DNA of 64,000 bases, from the NCBI RefSeq assembly GCF_016464015.1, contig NZ_JACDXT010000021.1:50967-114966 (forward strand). Direction: 5' to 3'. This stretch comes from Psychrobacter sp. bablab_jr014 (lineage in GTDB: Bacteria; Pseudomonadota; Gammaproteobacteria; Pseudomonadales; Moraxellaceae). Below the pieces are notes generated by a model. The model was not told where the DNA came from, did no database searches, and saw nothing but the letters and a program-made list of their open reading frames with translations. Both the position numbers and the translations under genes were made by a program. Position 1 is the first letter of the stretch. Each line of letters opens with the position of its first letter. Below, one piece after another: positions 21,243 to 33,097 of this stretch.

Positions 21243-21366
21243 AGATAAAATTGACATAGCACAAAACATACGCGCAATTAAATACTATTTTTCTTGCTTG
21301 CTGTGACTTCGTCTCCAGAGGCGGCGAAAAACAGTATTTAATCTCGCTGTACCATTTTTAAATTAA
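21243..21366 (-). repeat. Family B hairpin repeat, copy 2
   Basis: Reverse-complement relative of the block at 4170-4292. Plus-strand arms ATACTATTTTTC (21282-21293) and GAAAAACAGTAT (21326-21337) pair over 12 positions with one wobble or mismatch. CTTGCTTGCTGTG matches the loop side of copy 1 in reverse. Two stem base pairs differ from copy 1 in a compensating way. It lies in the 378-base gap between the mnmG start and the unknown gene at 21430; nothing else is seen in that gap. Confidence 0.75.
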
Positions 21367-21429
21367 CTGAGCTATAGGCTAAACAGCATTCACCTAACTA
21401 TGACTTAATAAACCGTCAAAACAGCTGAC

Positions 21430-21966
21430 TTACTGCACATTTGGATTGCTAAGCGGCACAATCTGCTCTTCTTTGCCATTCATATACGCGCTGCCCAACC
21501 CTTCAGGATTGTCTTTGAGATAGTCCTCTAAAATACGCGCGGCTTCCTTATCTCCTGTATAGGTAATTGCTTGCTGAATCTCAGCCACAGGCGGTACAGG
21601 CAGATTTTTTAAAAGCGATAAGCGCTGATGATTGTCACCCTCAGCAATCACAATATCCACGAGCTGACGAATATCAATCGGCAGATCGAGCGCACTTTGC
21701 GCAATCAAGGTCAGGTGATACGCGCCTGCCGCATCTTGGTCAGTGACGATGCGCGTATGAATGGCGCTATAGGTCTTTTCGGTCGCCCCGCCTGCCACGC
21801 TTAGCTTATGAATACATTTAAGCGCCGAATAAGGCTCGTTTTCAGCCAGCTCAATAATCGCTTCGGACGCGCTTTGCATACGCGCACGGCGAGCCGCCAA
21901 TAGCGCATCTTCTTGATCGTCTTGGGCGGTCGCATCTGGCTGGGTATTGACAGTATCTTGGCTCAT
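21430..21966 (-). CDS. Uncharacterised cytoplasmic protein
   Basis: A 178-residue protein I do not recognise. The first 20 residues are acidic and probably disordered (many D, Q, T). The rest is predicted mainly helical with short repeats of helix pairs, for example SEAIIELAENEPYSALKCI and AEIQQAITYTGDKEAARILEDYL. No signal peptide, membrane segment or catalytic motif is visible. AAGAGAGAC precedes the ATG. It lies upstream of nothing on its own strand except the repeat-filled gap and mnmG; grxD is 200 bases upstream on the same strand with a terminator between. The codon pattern is like its neighbours, so I judge it a real gene. Confidence 0.75.
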   Translation of the reverse strand: MSQDTVNTQPDATAQDDQEDALLAARRARMQSASEAIIELAENEPYSALKCIHKLSVAGGATEKTYSAIHTRIVTDQDAAGAYHLTLIAQSALDLPIDIRQLVDIVIAEGDNHQRLSLLKNLPVPPVAEIQQAITYTGDKEAARILEDYLKDNPEGLGSAYMNGKEEQIVPLSNPNVQ

Positions 21967-22099
21967 AAGTCTCTCTTTTTATTAATGGAATAGGCTAACA
22001 AGAAACGCAAACGAAAAATTGCTGTAAAAACAATCATTAAGGCGTTGCGCCTGTCTTATTTGCTTTATATAGGGGCGCAGCTCACGAAAGGCAAGGCAA

Positions 22100-22139
22100 T
22101 AAAAAGCCCAAGACACACTCAGGCGGCTTGGGCTTTTTT
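22100..22139 (-). terminator. Terminator of grxD
   Basis: AAAAAGCCCAAG and CTTGGGCTTTTT form a 12-base stem with flanking A/T runs, 25 bases after the grxD stop codon. Confidence 0.85.
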
Positions 22140-22163
22140 AGGCGTATCACCGATAAGCGACTA

Positions 22164-22505
22164 TTACGCTGCTGGGCTGTTCGCCTCAATCAGTGGTTTT
22201 AGCTCGCCTGATTGGTACATTTGCAAAATGATGTCTGAGCCACCCATCAATTCGCCGTCAATCCATAGCTGCGGGAATGTTGGCCAGTTGCCGATTTGTG
22301 GCAAGGTTGCGCGGATTTCTGGGTTTTCTAAGATGTTTACAAACGCAAAAGGACGACCGACTTGGGTCAATACTTCAATCGCTTTGGCAGAAAAACCACA
22401 CTGTGGGAACTGCGGTGTGCCTTTCATGTATAGCAATACTTTGTTTTCTTTGATTTGGTTGCGAATCATTTGTTCGACGTCGGTGTTTGGCGTGTTGTCG
22501 CTCAT
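22164..22505 (-). CDS. grxD: Monothiol glutaredoxin Grx4
   Basis: A 113-residue monothiol glutaredoxin that, with glutathione and BolA-type partners, carries or senses [2Fe-2S] clusters. The signature CGFS motif is in QFPQCGFSAKA near residue 36. KGTP at 28-31, the WPTFPQLWIDGELMGGSDI block near 75-93 and the length match the family closely. AAGGAG lies 6 bases before the ATG. It has its own terminator. No iron-sulfur gene lies alongside. Confidence 0.95.
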   Translation of the reverse strand: MSDNTPNTDVEQMIRNQIKENKVLLYMKGTPQFPQCGFSAKAIEVLTQVGRPFAFVNILENPEIRATLPQIGNWPTFPQLWIDGELMGGSDIILQMYQSGELKPLIEANSPAA

Positions 22506-22721
22506 AAAAGCTCCTTAATGATGGCTTTTGGGTAAAACGTATCAAAATAATGATATAAAAAATGGGTCAAATCGTAAAAGTGGACAGTAATCAACAATAG
22601 CTATCACCAAATAACTGTCACCAGTCACGATGACGCGGGCTACGCGTTACATGGGGCGGGTGCGCAGTAATTACAAGCATACGAGGGCAGAAAAGCGCCC
22701 TGCGCGTAAAAAAGTGTCCGA

Positions 22722-23216
22722 TTATACCGCTTTTGGTGTTAATAGTACCACGGCGCTTGCCATAATGCCTTCTTGACGACCTGTAAAGCCCAGTTTTTCG
22801 CTGGTCGTGGCTTTGACACTGATATTACTGACATCAACTTGTAGGTCGGCGGCAATATTTTCCCGCATCGCTTGATTGTACGGCGCGATTTTTGGGCGCT
22901 CACACATGATGGTGATGTCGGCATTGCCGAGCATATAACCTGCTTCTAGTATCTTGCCATACACGTAGCGCAAGAGCACGCGTGAATCAAGCCCTGCATT
23001 ATTGGCATCGGTATCGGGAAAATGCTGCCCGATATCGCCCATCGCCAGCGCACCGAGCAGCGCATCGGCTAAGGCGTGTAGCACCACATCGCCATCTGAA
23101 TGCGCAAGTAAGCTGTGGCTGTGCTCGATATGCACGCCCGCCAGCACCACATATTGCTGCTGCTCGCCATTATTATGAAAGGCATGTACATCGATACCTT
23201 GACCGATTTTTATCAT
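22722..23216 (-). CDS. ispF: 2-C-methyl-D-erythritol 2,4-cyclodiphosphate synthase
   Basis: IspF makes the cyclic diphosphate intermediate of the MEP route to isoprenoids. The 164 residues contain the metal-binding GIDVHAF near residue 7, the [18 protein letters not shown] block near 39-56 and the C-terminal [17 protein letters not shown]. Length is normal (about 160). GAGGAA precedes the ATG. ispD, its usual partner in many genomes, is not adjacent. It is divergent from mnmA. Confidence 0.96.
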   Translation of the reverse strand: MIKIGQGIDVHAFHNNGEQQQYVVLAGVHIEHSHSLLAHSDGDVVLHALADALLGALAMGDIGQHFPDTDANNAGLDSRVLLRYVYGKILEAGYMLGNADITIMCERPKIAPYNQAMRENIAADLQVDVSNISVKATTSEKLGFTGRQEGIMASAVVLLTPKAV

Positions 23217-23250
23217 AAAAGTTCCTCAAATGGTTGGGGCGCAAATCTGA

Positions 23251-24564
<1,314 letters not shown>

Positions 24565-24596
24565 AACAAATCAGTGTAGTCAAAAATAAATAAAGT

Positions 24597-24629
24597 CTAA
24601 CTGCGGGCAGCGACGATTGCCGCAGTTAG
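24597..24629 (+). terminator. Hairpin after mnmA
   Basis: CTAACTGCGGC and GCCGCAGTTAG form an 11-base stem 30 bases after the mnmA stop. The T run is poor, so it may stabilise RNA ends rather than terminate strongly. Confidence 0.5.
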
Positions 24630-24779
24630 CACTTACAATGCTACTTTTAACATCACGATATGCTTCAAAATTTTGTGTTTGTTCTTTTTGTCTTTATTTT
24701 GAGTCTATTTTACTCCTACCTACTTATCCTAATAATCCACAGACAAACCTGCAATTGCTGCCTTTTTCGCGTCTTTTTT

Positions 24780-24788
24780 TGCTATAAT
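24780..24788 (+). promoter_or_regulatory. Extended -10 promoter element for purB
   Basis: TGCTATAAT lies 65 bases before the purB start. The -35 region is weak, which is usual with an extended -10. Confidence 0.5.
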
Positions 24789-24837
24789 TGCGCCGAAAAA
24801 TCGTACCGTATTCGGCTTTCATTCATTTTTTTGATAA

Positions 24838-26250
<1,413 letters not shown>

Positions 26251-26336
26251 TCGCCAAAGTGTTAGTTATTTATGGTCGGGCGTGAATGTAGTGCGCGTCA
26301 ATGAGACTAAAAAAGTATAAGTAAACGCAAGACAAA

Positions 26337-26366
26337 ACGGGCATACCTGATTGGGTATGCCCGTTG
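26337..26366 (+). terminator. Hairpin downstream of purB
   Basis: ACGGGCATACC and GGGTATGCCCGT form an 11-base stem with a short loop. The following bases are TGTGAT, so it is not a textbook T-run terminator. Confidence 0.5.
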
Positions 26367-26412
26367 TGATAAGATGGCTTGAAAATATAGCGTATAAATA
26401 CAGATAAGGCGT

Positions 26413-26586
26413 TAGGGCGTGTCTTCAATTCAAACGTCTCTGACTAAATGGGCTAAAAATGGCTAAATCTTTGGCAAACGGTGTCAAATAGCGGGTTAAT
26501 ATCTCGATATTGCCTGCGCTATTTTCCTTGTTTGCCTTTAATTTATCTCATTTTTATCACCATTTTTAAAACGAAGACACGCCCTA
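26413..26586 (+). mobile_element. Family A mini-element (MITE-like), copy 1
   Basis: A 174-base non-coding element with terminal inverted repeats TAGGGCGTGTCTTC and GAAGACACGCCCTA. Inside it shares CTAAATGGGCTA, GGCAAACGGTGTCAAATAG and TTTATCTCATTTTTATCACC with the other copies. Its right end lies in the stop codon of the convergent lipoprotein gene. No transposase frame is present. Movement by a transposase supplied elsewhere, with a TA target, is inferred from the TA at both ends. Confidence 0.8.
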
Positions 26587-26769
26587 GTCTTTGTCGTCGT
26601 CCTTATCATCACCGCCTGGGGTGACGGCTTTGGCGACCGCGACGGTGCCTTTGACCAGCCCTTTTCCTGTTTTGTAGGCGATTTTTACAGGGACGGTGAC
26701 CACTTTATGGACGCAGGCTTGTAAGAACAATGTGCTGACCAGCAGCATGACGACGGATACTTTTTTCAT
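26584..26769 (-). CDS. Small lipoprotein, 61 residues
   Basis: A signal peptide with lipobox LFLQAC (cysteine about 19) predicts an acylated envelope protein. The mature part CVHKVVTVPVKIAYKTGKG is followed by an acidic tail of Asp and Lys. This pattern recurs in small Moraxellaceae lipoproteins of unknown role. AGGGTCGTT before ATG 26769 fixes the start; the upstream frame to 26823 lacks a signal. Its TAG stop is formed by the end of the mobile repeat at 26413-26586. Confidence 0.8.
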   Translation of the reverse strand: MKKVSVVMLLVSTLFLQACVHKVVTVPVKIAYKTGKGLVKGTVAVAKAVTPGGDDKDDDKD

Positions 26770-26946
26770 AACGACCCTATAAATAATGAAGTGGCGCAGT
26801 AAAGGCGCAGCGCTAGTTATCAATCATAAACCATTGATACGCTTTTCTAAAGTAGCAAATTGCCCCGACCGCCCCTCTTTTTATGCCCTATCTTTATTAT
26901 TCTTTTGCCATCTGATTTTTTTCTATTCACTTTCTTGGATACGACT

Positions 26947-28113
26947 ATGACGACTTTTCCGCTATGTTTGCCTGAAGGCATCACGCCTGAGATTTTTTTA
27001 CGTGACTATTGGCAAAAAAAACCACTACTCATTAAGCAAGGCTTGCCCCAGCTGGCAGATATGTTTGAGCCTGAAGACATTTTAGGTCTGGCACTGGATG
27101 CAGAAGCCAGCGCGCGGTTGCTTACCGAGCGTCAAGGCGCGGCGAACGGCGTTTGGCAAATGAAAAAAAGTCCGCTTGAGGAGAGCGATTTTGACAACTT
27201 GCCAGCCACGTGGACGGTCTTGGTACAAAATATGGAACAGTGGTCGCCTGAACTTGGCGCGTTGTGGCAAGCCTTTGACTACATTCCGCAGTGGCAGCGC
27301 GATGATATCATGGTGTCCTACGCCCCAAAAGGCGGCTCGGTCGGCAAGCATTATGACGATTATGATGTGTTTTTGGCGCAAGGCTATGGGCAGCGCCGCT
27401 GGCAGCTGGGCAAATATTGCGATGAAACGACCGAGTTTGTCGCAGGTGAGCCCATCCGTGTATTCGATGACATGGGCGAGATTATCTTTGATGGGGTTTT
27501 AGAAGCGGGGGATGTGCTGTATGTGCCGCCCAGACTGTCGCATTACGGTGTGGCGCAGGATGACTGCCTGACCTTTTCATTTGGCTGCCGTCGCCCCAAT
27601 TTGATGCAAATTATCGACAGCTTTGCCGATATAGCGACCAATGACCCCAGCCTATTTGTGCCTATGTTATTACCGCAAAGTACGCAGACATCAGGGGCAT
27701 TAAGTCAAAGCAGCATTGACGCGATGCAGGCTCAGCTACTAACCATGATGCAATCTGACGCTGGGCAAACACTACTGCGCCAAGCCATCTGCGAAGTTGT
27801 GAGTAAGCGTGGCTATGATGTGCTGATACCAGAGGAGATGCTAAGCAGCGACGAGGTAAAAGACGCCCTTGCCGACGGTGCTGTATTGCGTCCTGATTAC
27901 AGCAGCCGTTTACTGTACACGAAAACTGACACGGATGTGCAGCTGTATGCCAATGGTCAGCGCATTGATGGCTTGGATGATACCGCAGCTATGCTACTTG
28001 AGCGCCTTGCCGATGGTGACAGCATTACTGCTAATGATATTACCGCGCTCGACAATGACGCACTCGATGAATGGCTAGAAAATGGCTGGGTTTGGCTAGA
28101 CACGGGCGAATAA
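26947..28113 (+). CDS. RoxA/YcfD-like cupin (JmjC) ribosomal protein hydroxylase
   Basis: A 388-residue 2-oxoglutarate/Fe(II) oxygenase of the cupin_8 (JmjC) type. E. coli YcfD (RoxA) hydroxylates an arginine of ribosomal protein L16. Shared blocks are FLRDYWQKKPLLIKQG near residue 18, DDIMVSYAPKGGSVGKHYDDYDVF near 120-141, quoted here as GGSVGKHYDDYDVF with the iron-binding H135 and D137, and a third ligand in RLSHYGVAQDD. RRPNLMQIIDSF starts the C-terminal helical and winged-helix parts. The ATG at 26947 matches the family start; an upstream frame to 26860 adds a hydrophobic lead unlike the family. Substrate identity is inferred from homology. Confidence 0.87.
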   Translation: MTTFPLCLPEGITPEIFLRDYWQKKPLLIKQGLPQLADMFEPEDILGLALDAEASARLLTERQGAANGVWQMKKSPLEESDFDNLPATWTVLVQNMEQWSPELGALWQAFDYIPQWQRDDIMVSYAPKGGSVGKHYDDYDVFLAQGYGQRRWQLGKYCDETTEFVAGEPIRVFDDMGEIIFDGVLEAGDVLYVPPRLSHYGVAQDDCLTFSFGCRRPNLMQIIDSFADIATNDPSLFVPMLLPQSTQTSGALSQSSIDAMQAQLLTMMQSDAGQTLLRQAICEVVSKRGYDVLIPEEMLSSDEVKDALADGAVLRPDYSSRLLYTKTDTDVQLYANGQRIDGLDDTAAMLLERLADGDSITANDITALDNDALDEWLENGWVWLDTGE

Positions 28114-28143
28114 CTCGATTTGCTCTATTTTAATTGAGCGCAT

Positions 28144-28183
28144 AAAAAAAACCGATAGCTATTGCGACTATCGGTTTTTTTAT
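28144..28183. terminator. Bidirectional terminator
   Basis: AAAAAACCGATAG and CTATCGGTTTTTT form a 13-base stem between the convergent RoxA-like gene and DASS carrier gene. Confidence 0.88.
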
Positions 28184-28209
28184 TGGATGACCGATTTTTT
28201 CAACTTACC

Positions 28210-29631
28210 TTAGAGCAAGAAGAAATACGCCCACATACCGACGACGACTGTCGAGATGATATTTAACACCAGACCGACTCGCATCATCTCGGCTTGCTTG
28301 ATGAGACCTGTACCAAACACAATCGCGTTCGGTGGGGTCGCCACAGGCAACATAAAGGCACATGATGCCCCGATACCAATAATCAACACCAAGACTTCAC
28401 GCGGCAAGCCCATATACTCAGAAATAGCTAAGAATACGGGTACAAGCAGCGCAGCTGACGCTGTGTTTGACGCAAATTCTGTCAAGAAAATAATAAATGC
28501 CGAAATAGCAAGCATGACCACCAATAGCGGCGCAGTTGATAACCCATTAGCGACCGTCTCACCGAGCACTAGCGACGCACCAGAGGTTTTTAGGATATTT
28601 GACAGAGCAATACCACCACCGAACAGCATGAGCACGCCCCAGTCAGTATTGTCTGACACCTGCTTCCATGACACCAAACCAAAGCTCACAACCGCCACGG
28701 CAGCCAAGAGCGCGATGATAGAATCGGTATCTGAAATACCAAATGCTTCGCCAATCTGCTTTGACAGTATCCAGCTGGCCGCTGTTGCAACAAAGACAAC
28801 AATGGTGACAATACGCGGCTTATTCCATGGAATATGGTCGTCCTCGACCATCTCCATCTTACGATTTAGATTGGGCTTTAATACCACATACATTGCACCA
28901 AGCAATACAGGCAACAGCACGAGCATCATGGGGATACCGAACTTCATCCAATCGACAAATGCCACGTCCAACGCCTTAGCGGCAATCGCATTCGGTGGTG
29001 AGCCGACAATCGTACCCAAACCACCCAGACTTGCCGAATAGGCAATACCGAGCAGGACAAATACGAACGTGCCACGGTCTTTTTCACGGTCAACTTGAGT
29101 CAAGATACCGAGTGCCAAAGGCAGCATCATCGCTGTCGTCGCCGTATTGGATATCCACATGGACAAAAACGCGGTCACGCCAAATATCAGCAGTACTGCG
29201 GTACGCAAGTTGCCGCCCGCCATGGATAATATTTTTAAGGCAATTTTTCTATCGAGCTGCTGTACGTGTAGCGCAGCAGCCAGCGCAAAGCCACCAAAAA
29301 ACAGGTAAATGATCGGGCTAGCAAAACTTTGTAGTCCTGTCTTGGCATCAAAATCAGGGATACCAATCAACGCACCAACCACGACCACAAGTAGTGCAGT
29401 AATCGTGACGTGCAAAGCCTCAGTCAACCACAACGTACCGATGAATACCAGCATGGCTAGCCCTTTGTTGGCACTGTCTTCAAAGGGCAGCACCTGATAT
29501 AGTACGATACTCACAATCGCTGCAATTATCGCTATAATTAATCCTTTTCCCGTACCTTTTGGAAAGGTATCGGTGAATAGATATTCATTACCATCATCTG
29601 GCAAATGACTGTCTAATTTTTTTTCTGACAT
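28210..29631 (-). CDS. DASS family sodium:dicarboxylate (SLC13-type) symporter
   Basis: A 473-residue inner-membrane carrier with about eleven to twelve hydrophobic segments, of the divalent anion:sodium symporter family. Family motifs are the SNT-type WISNTATTAMMLPLALGI in the first half and FASNTASAALLVPVFLAIS in the second, which form the paired sodium and carboxylate sites. The ending PVATPPNAIVFGTG is also typical. Likely substrates are succinate, fumarate or malate; sulfate or citrate are alternatives. AAGGAT is the ribosome site. It is a single gene. Confidence 0.92.
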   Translation of the reverse strand: MSEKKLDSHLPDDGNEYLFTDTFPKGTGKGLIIAIIAAIVSIVLYQVLPFEDSANKGLAMLVFIGTLWLTEALHVTITALLVVVVGALIGIPDFDAKTGLQSFASPIIYLFFGGFALAAALHVQQLDRKIALKILSMAGGNLRTAVLLIFGVTAFLSMWISNTATTAMMLPLALGILTQVDREKDRGTFVFVLLGIAYSASLGGLGTIVGSPPNAIAAKALDVAFVDWMKFGIPMMLVLLPVLLGAMYVVLKPNLNRKMEMVEDDHIPWNKPRIVTIVVFVATAASWILSKQIGEAFGISDTDSIIALLAAVAVVSFGLVSWKQVSDNTDWGVLMLFGGGIALSNILKTSGASLVLGETVANGLSTAPLLVVMLAISAFIIFLTEFASNTASAALLVPVFLAISEYMGLPREVLVLIIGIGASCAFMLPVATPPNAIVFGTGLIKQAEMMRVGLVLNIISTVVVGMWAYFFLL

Positions 29632-30054
29632 AACATATCCTTATATATTCAGAATGTCTGCACATCCTGTAGATAAACCAACCCCTCCCTTATTATCATT
29701 ATTCATTGCCACGTTTTACACGACTACGTAGCGTACCCTATAGCGAATCAGGAGCCAAAATTGGTCGCATCATCATATCAGAATTGTATCTAATGAAACA
29801 CTATTGATGCTTTATACAGATGACTGTTAAAAATAATCTGCGATGGTTGTGGTTCTATGACTGGTTTATTATTATTGAAAGATAAGTTACATAAAACTAT
29901 AAAAGCCTGCTTTTTTGTCTATATACAACATAACTGGGGTAGCACATACTTAAATGGCTGATATTTAAAGTCAATTTTTAAACCTTTATATCATGAATAA
30001 TCATTATCATAGAACAGATAAAACATACGACCAAAAACAAACTAGGAGCATCTC
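29632..30054. other. 423-base intergenic region
   Basis: This AT-rich stretch lies between two divergent genes and must hold their promoters. I see no gene, long repeat or named regulatory motif in it. Confidence 0.5.
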
Positions 30055-30237
30055 ATGAGTACGGACAACCAGACAGACCAAACCACCAAAATGGCGCGCA
30101 AAGACATCAATCAAGACAACTTAGCAAAAGAAGACCAGCAGCATACGCAAGACTCAGCGCTAGACATGATGCAAGGGATGCATGAGCACGAAGACCATGA
30201 CGAAGACGACGTCAAAAAGCCTGACGACAGCGAGTAA
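30055..30237 (+). CDS. Small acidic hydrophilic protein, 60 residues
   Basis: A 60-residue protein with CTAGGAGC as a strong ribosome site 5 bases upstream. It is almost wholly polar: Gln, Asp, Thr and Lys in the first half, then MMQGMHEHEDHDEDDVKKP with a His/Asp/Glu cluster. There is no signal peptide or hydrophobic core, so it is probably disordered. The His-acid cluster could bind metals. I do not recognise a family. A weak hairpin with a T run (about 30298-30344) follows. Confidence 0.65.
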   Translation: MSTDNQTDQTTKMARKDINQDNLAKEDQQHTQDSALDMMQGMHEHEDHDEDDVKKPDDSE

Positions 30238-30383
30238 CGATTGGCATCAGATTGTCAATAGCACCTATCGTATGCCATGACAATCAGCACAATAAAGTAG
30301 CGGAAAAACAGGGCTTTTTGGGTCTTAGCCGCTGCTTTTTGGTGTCTGATATTTTTTATTTTTAAAACTTTTGTTTAATTATT

Positions 30384-31070
30384 TTAAGTGGATTCTTTAT
30401 TGTCCCGCGTCTCTGGTAATCGCTCAGAAGCCAAGCTATAGAGTATGGCTGCCAGCAGCACAATCGAGCTAGGCACCAGCAGCGCTGCATAGCCAATACG
30501 CGCATACAAAAATGCGCCCAGTACCGCCCCCGCGCAGAAGCAATACCAAATGATGGTCTGAAATGCCAAGGTTGGTTTACTGATGCGCCGACCTGCCAGC
30601 CAATTGCCAATTGCTGCGCCCATATCCGAGGTCAAGCCCGTCAAGTGCGTGGTACGAATGACCGCGCCGCTATAAGTGGCAATCATCGCATTTTGTAGCC
30701 CGCACGCCATCGCCGCCGTCAGTTGTCCCAAATAATCGTGCTCTTGATACAGCCAATAGCTGATAAAGAGCAGCGATGCCTCAATGTACAGCGCCCGCCC
30801 ATAACGCCGCCCAAGCTTTAGTGACGTCTGCCCAATCACAAAACCGCTGATAATCGCGCCTGTCAAAAATGCCAATAGCGATGCGCCGATATACAACAGG
30901 CTGCGTGCGTCAACATGTGCGATGGCTGCCGCAAACAGGCTGACATTGCCCGTGACATGCGATACCGACAGCTTGGTAAAGCCCATCAATGCGGCGGTAT
31001 TCACACAGCCTGCACTAAAGGCAAGTATCGCCCCGCCCCACAATATCCATCTTGGTAACTTTGTAATCAT
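30384..31070 (-). CDS. YoaK/DUF1275 family membrane protein
   Basis: A 228-residue membrane protein with about six helices, of the DUF1275 (YoaK) family. Typical blocks are FSAGCVNTAALMGF near residue 17, SHVTGNVSLFAAAIA near 34, GLQNAMIATYSGAVIRTTHLTGLTSDMG, cut here to QNAMIATYSGAVIRTTHLTG, near 123-142. The family has no settled function. ATG 31070 is preceded by AGGTGG at the right distance, so I prefer it over GTG 31079, which overlaps that site. Confidence 0.85.
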   Translation of the reverse strand: MITKLPRWILWGGAILAFSAGCVNTAALMGFTKLSVSHVTGNVSLFAAAIAHVDARSLLYIGASLLAFLTGAIISGFVIGQTSLKLGRRYGRALYIEASLLFISYWLYQEHDYLGQLTAAMACGLQNAMIATYSGAVIRTTHLTGLTSDMGAAIGNWLAGRRISKPTLAFQTIIWYCFCAGAVLGAFLYARIGYAALLVPSSIVLLAAILYSLASERLPETRDNKEST

Positions 31071-31181
31071 CGTGACCACCTACAGCGATTGGTATGCGCC
31101 AAATTGCGTCAAGATTATACCTTATTCTGACTGGGGATTTTTATCCTGATGCGTCGCTTGGTCATCGTCATCCTGTCATAT

Positions 31182-31213
31182 AAAAAAAGGCAACCCTCAT
31201 GGCTGCCTTTTTT
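31182..31213. terminator. Terminator after fabI
   Basis: AAAAAAGGCA and TGCCTTTTTT form a stem with flanking A/T runs, 26 bases past the fabI stop. Confidence 0.85.
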
Positions 31214-31238
31214 GTTTATCCATACGCGCTTGGCGCAA

Positions 31239-32057
31239 TTACTCTGCGTCTTGCTGCGGCTCTTCCATCATCATCAGCTGTTCACTGATAGCCACGGTGT
31301 TAAAGCCTGCATCGACAAACAAAATCTCACCTGTGATGCCTGATGCCCATGGTGATAGCAAGAATAAAGCAGCATTGCCCACTTCCATTTGGCTCACGTT
31401 GCGTTGTAGCGGCGCAATTTTTTCGCTGATATCAAGCATCTTACGGAATGACTTAATACCACTTGCCGCAAGTGTACGGATAGGACCTGCTGAGATGGCG
31501 TTGACGCGGATGCCTTCGCCGCCCATTGAGGCTGCTAGGTAGCGCACGCTGGCTTCTAGGCTGGCTTTTGCCATACCCATGACGTTGTAGTTTGGCAATA
31601 CTGAGATGCTGCCTTCATAGGTCAGGGTCAGCATGGAGCCATTACGCTTAGCAAGCAGTTCGCGACCTGCTTTTGCCAGCGCGACAAAGCTGTAGCTTGA
31701 GATGTCGTGCGCGATTTGGCTGCCTTCACGCGTGGTGGCATTGGTAAAGTCGCCATCCAACTGATCCATCGGCGCAAAACCAATCGCGTGTACCACGCCA
31801 TCAATACCATCGCCCCAATGACCAGCGACTTGCTCAAAGCACGCCGCGATAGAGTCGTCTGACGCCACATCACATTCGATAACCATATCTGCTTCGAACT
31901 GCTCGGCTGCCATATCCACGCGTTTTTTGATTTTTTCATTGGGGTAAGTCAAGATTAATGACGCGCCTTCGCGGTGCAGGGCTTCTGCAATCGCCCATGC
32001 GATAGAGAGTTTACTGGCGATACCAGTAACGACAAAACGTTGTCCTTGAAGTAGCAT
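31239..32057 (-). CDS. fabI: Enoyl-[acyl-carrier-protein] reductase (NADH)
   Basis: FabI reduces the enoyl-ACP double bond in the last step of each fatty-acid elongation round. The 272 residues form a short-chain dehydrogenase fold with [16 protein letters not shown] near the N-terminus. The FabI catalytic Y-x6-K is YNVMGMAK near residue 155, and [17 protein letters not shown] near 190 is the substrate loop. Length is about 10 residues longer than E. coli FabI at the C-terminus. AGGAGC is the ribosome site. It is the target of triclosan-type inhibitors in other bacteria. Confidence 0.96.
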   Translation of the reverse strand: MLLQGQRFVVTGIASKLSIAWAIAEALHREGASLILTYPNEKIKKRVDMAAEQFEADMVIECDVASDDSIAACFEQVAGHWGDGIDGVVHAIGFAPMDQLDGDFTNATTREGSQIAHDISSYSFVALAKAGRELLAKRNGSMLTLTYEGSISVLPNYNVMGMAKASLEASVRYLAASMGGEGIRVNAISAGPIRTLAASGIKSFRKMLDISEKIAPLQRNVSQMEVGNAALFLLSPWASGITGEILFVDAGFNTVAISEQLMMMEEPQQDAE

Positions 32058-32402
32058 AACAGCTCCTGATTGACCGATGGCACAGCCTCGGTAAGCGGGT
32101 GAAAAATAAAAAAAGAGGTAAATTTAAAATTATCTGTCGTGTAATGTTTGGATGTGCTGCCCCATTATACACAAATTGCGTTAAGTAAACACTCGTAAAC
32201 TGTCGCGTCTATTATTTGTCGTATCCTGCCCAATCGCTTGATATATCAAGGCATACTGACCCTTTGTAGCCAATGAAGGCGCGTACAGTGGTATGAAGTT
32301 GAGCAAATTTCAAGTATAATCGCCCTGTTCCGAAGCTTGCACAATTTTTACAAAAATCCTTTACAACCTAGGATTTATCGCTAAGCTATACCCACATTTT
32401 GG
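32058..32402. other. 345-base divergent promoter region, fabI/folE
   Basis: No gene is seen. A TATAAT at 32315-32320 lies 83 bases before folE and may be its -10 box, with a weak -35. The fabI promoter is not obvious. Confidence 0.4.
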
Positions 32403-33014
32403 ATGGCTGCCAAACTTATGAGTAATACCCCAACAATCGCTTCAGATTACCAACAAAGCGTTGAGTCGTATCGTCAGTTGATTGAGTCGACTGGTGAAGA
32501 CTTAGAGCGTCCAGGCCTACTCGACACGCCAGAGCGCGCTGCCAAGGCCTTTGGCTATCTGACCCAAGGTTATCATCAAAACTTAAGCGACGTGGTCAAT
32601 GATGCGGTGTTCCCATCAACCAACCGCGAGCTGGTATTGGTACAAAATATTGAATTTTACTCACTTTGTGAGCATCATATGTTGCCCTTTCATGGGGTGG
32701 CACACATTGGCTATTTGCCAAACGGTCAGGTTCTGGGCTTGTCAAAATTTGCGCGTATCGTCGATATGTACGCTCGCCGCTTACAGATTCAAGAAAATTT
32801 GAGTGAGCAAATAGCTCAAACCATCATGGATATCACAGGCTGCCGCGGCGTAGCTGTGGTGATGGATGCCGCGCACATGTGTATGATGATGCGCGGGGTG
32901 AACAAACAGCACTCGACCACCCGTAGCACCGCGATGCTGGGCGAGTTCGTCCATGACGTGCAAGCGCGTAATGAATTTTTGGGTGCCGTACCCAAGCGCC
33001 AACCGTCGTTTTAA
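32403..33014 (+). CDS. folE: GTP cyclohydrolase I
   Basis: FolE converts GTP to dihydroneopterin triphosphate, the first step of folate synthesis. The 203 residues include the zinc ligands in [15 protein letters not shown] near residue 83-97, the substrate-binding [19 protein letters not shown] near 103-121 and the later zinc Cys in [12 protein letters not shown] near 160. The quaternary-structure tail is intact. Two starts are possible, ATG 32403 and ATG 32418; neither has a clear ribosome site and I keep the longer. Confidence 0.95.
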   Translation: MAAKLMSNTPTIASDYQQSVESYRQLIESTGEDLERPGLLDTPERAAKAFGYLTQGYHQNLSDVVNDAVFPSTNRELVLVQNIEFYSLCEHHMLPFHGVAHIGYLPNGQVLGLSKFARIVDMYARRLQIQENLSEQIAQTIMDITGCRGVAVVMDAAHMCMMMRGVNKQHSTTRSTAMLGEFVHDVQARNEFLGAVPKRQPSF

Positions 33015-33048
33015 GCATTTGCTACAACGGTTCAATAAAAGCATAAAG

Positions 33049-33080
33049 AAAAAGGACACCATAATGCGTGTCCTTTTTTT
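33049..33080. terminator. Bidirectional terminator
   Basis: AAAAAGGACAC and GTGTCCTTTTT form an 11-base stem between convergent folE and yejF. Confidence 0.88.
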
Positions 33081-33097
33081 GTGGCAAGTTGTCTGTT

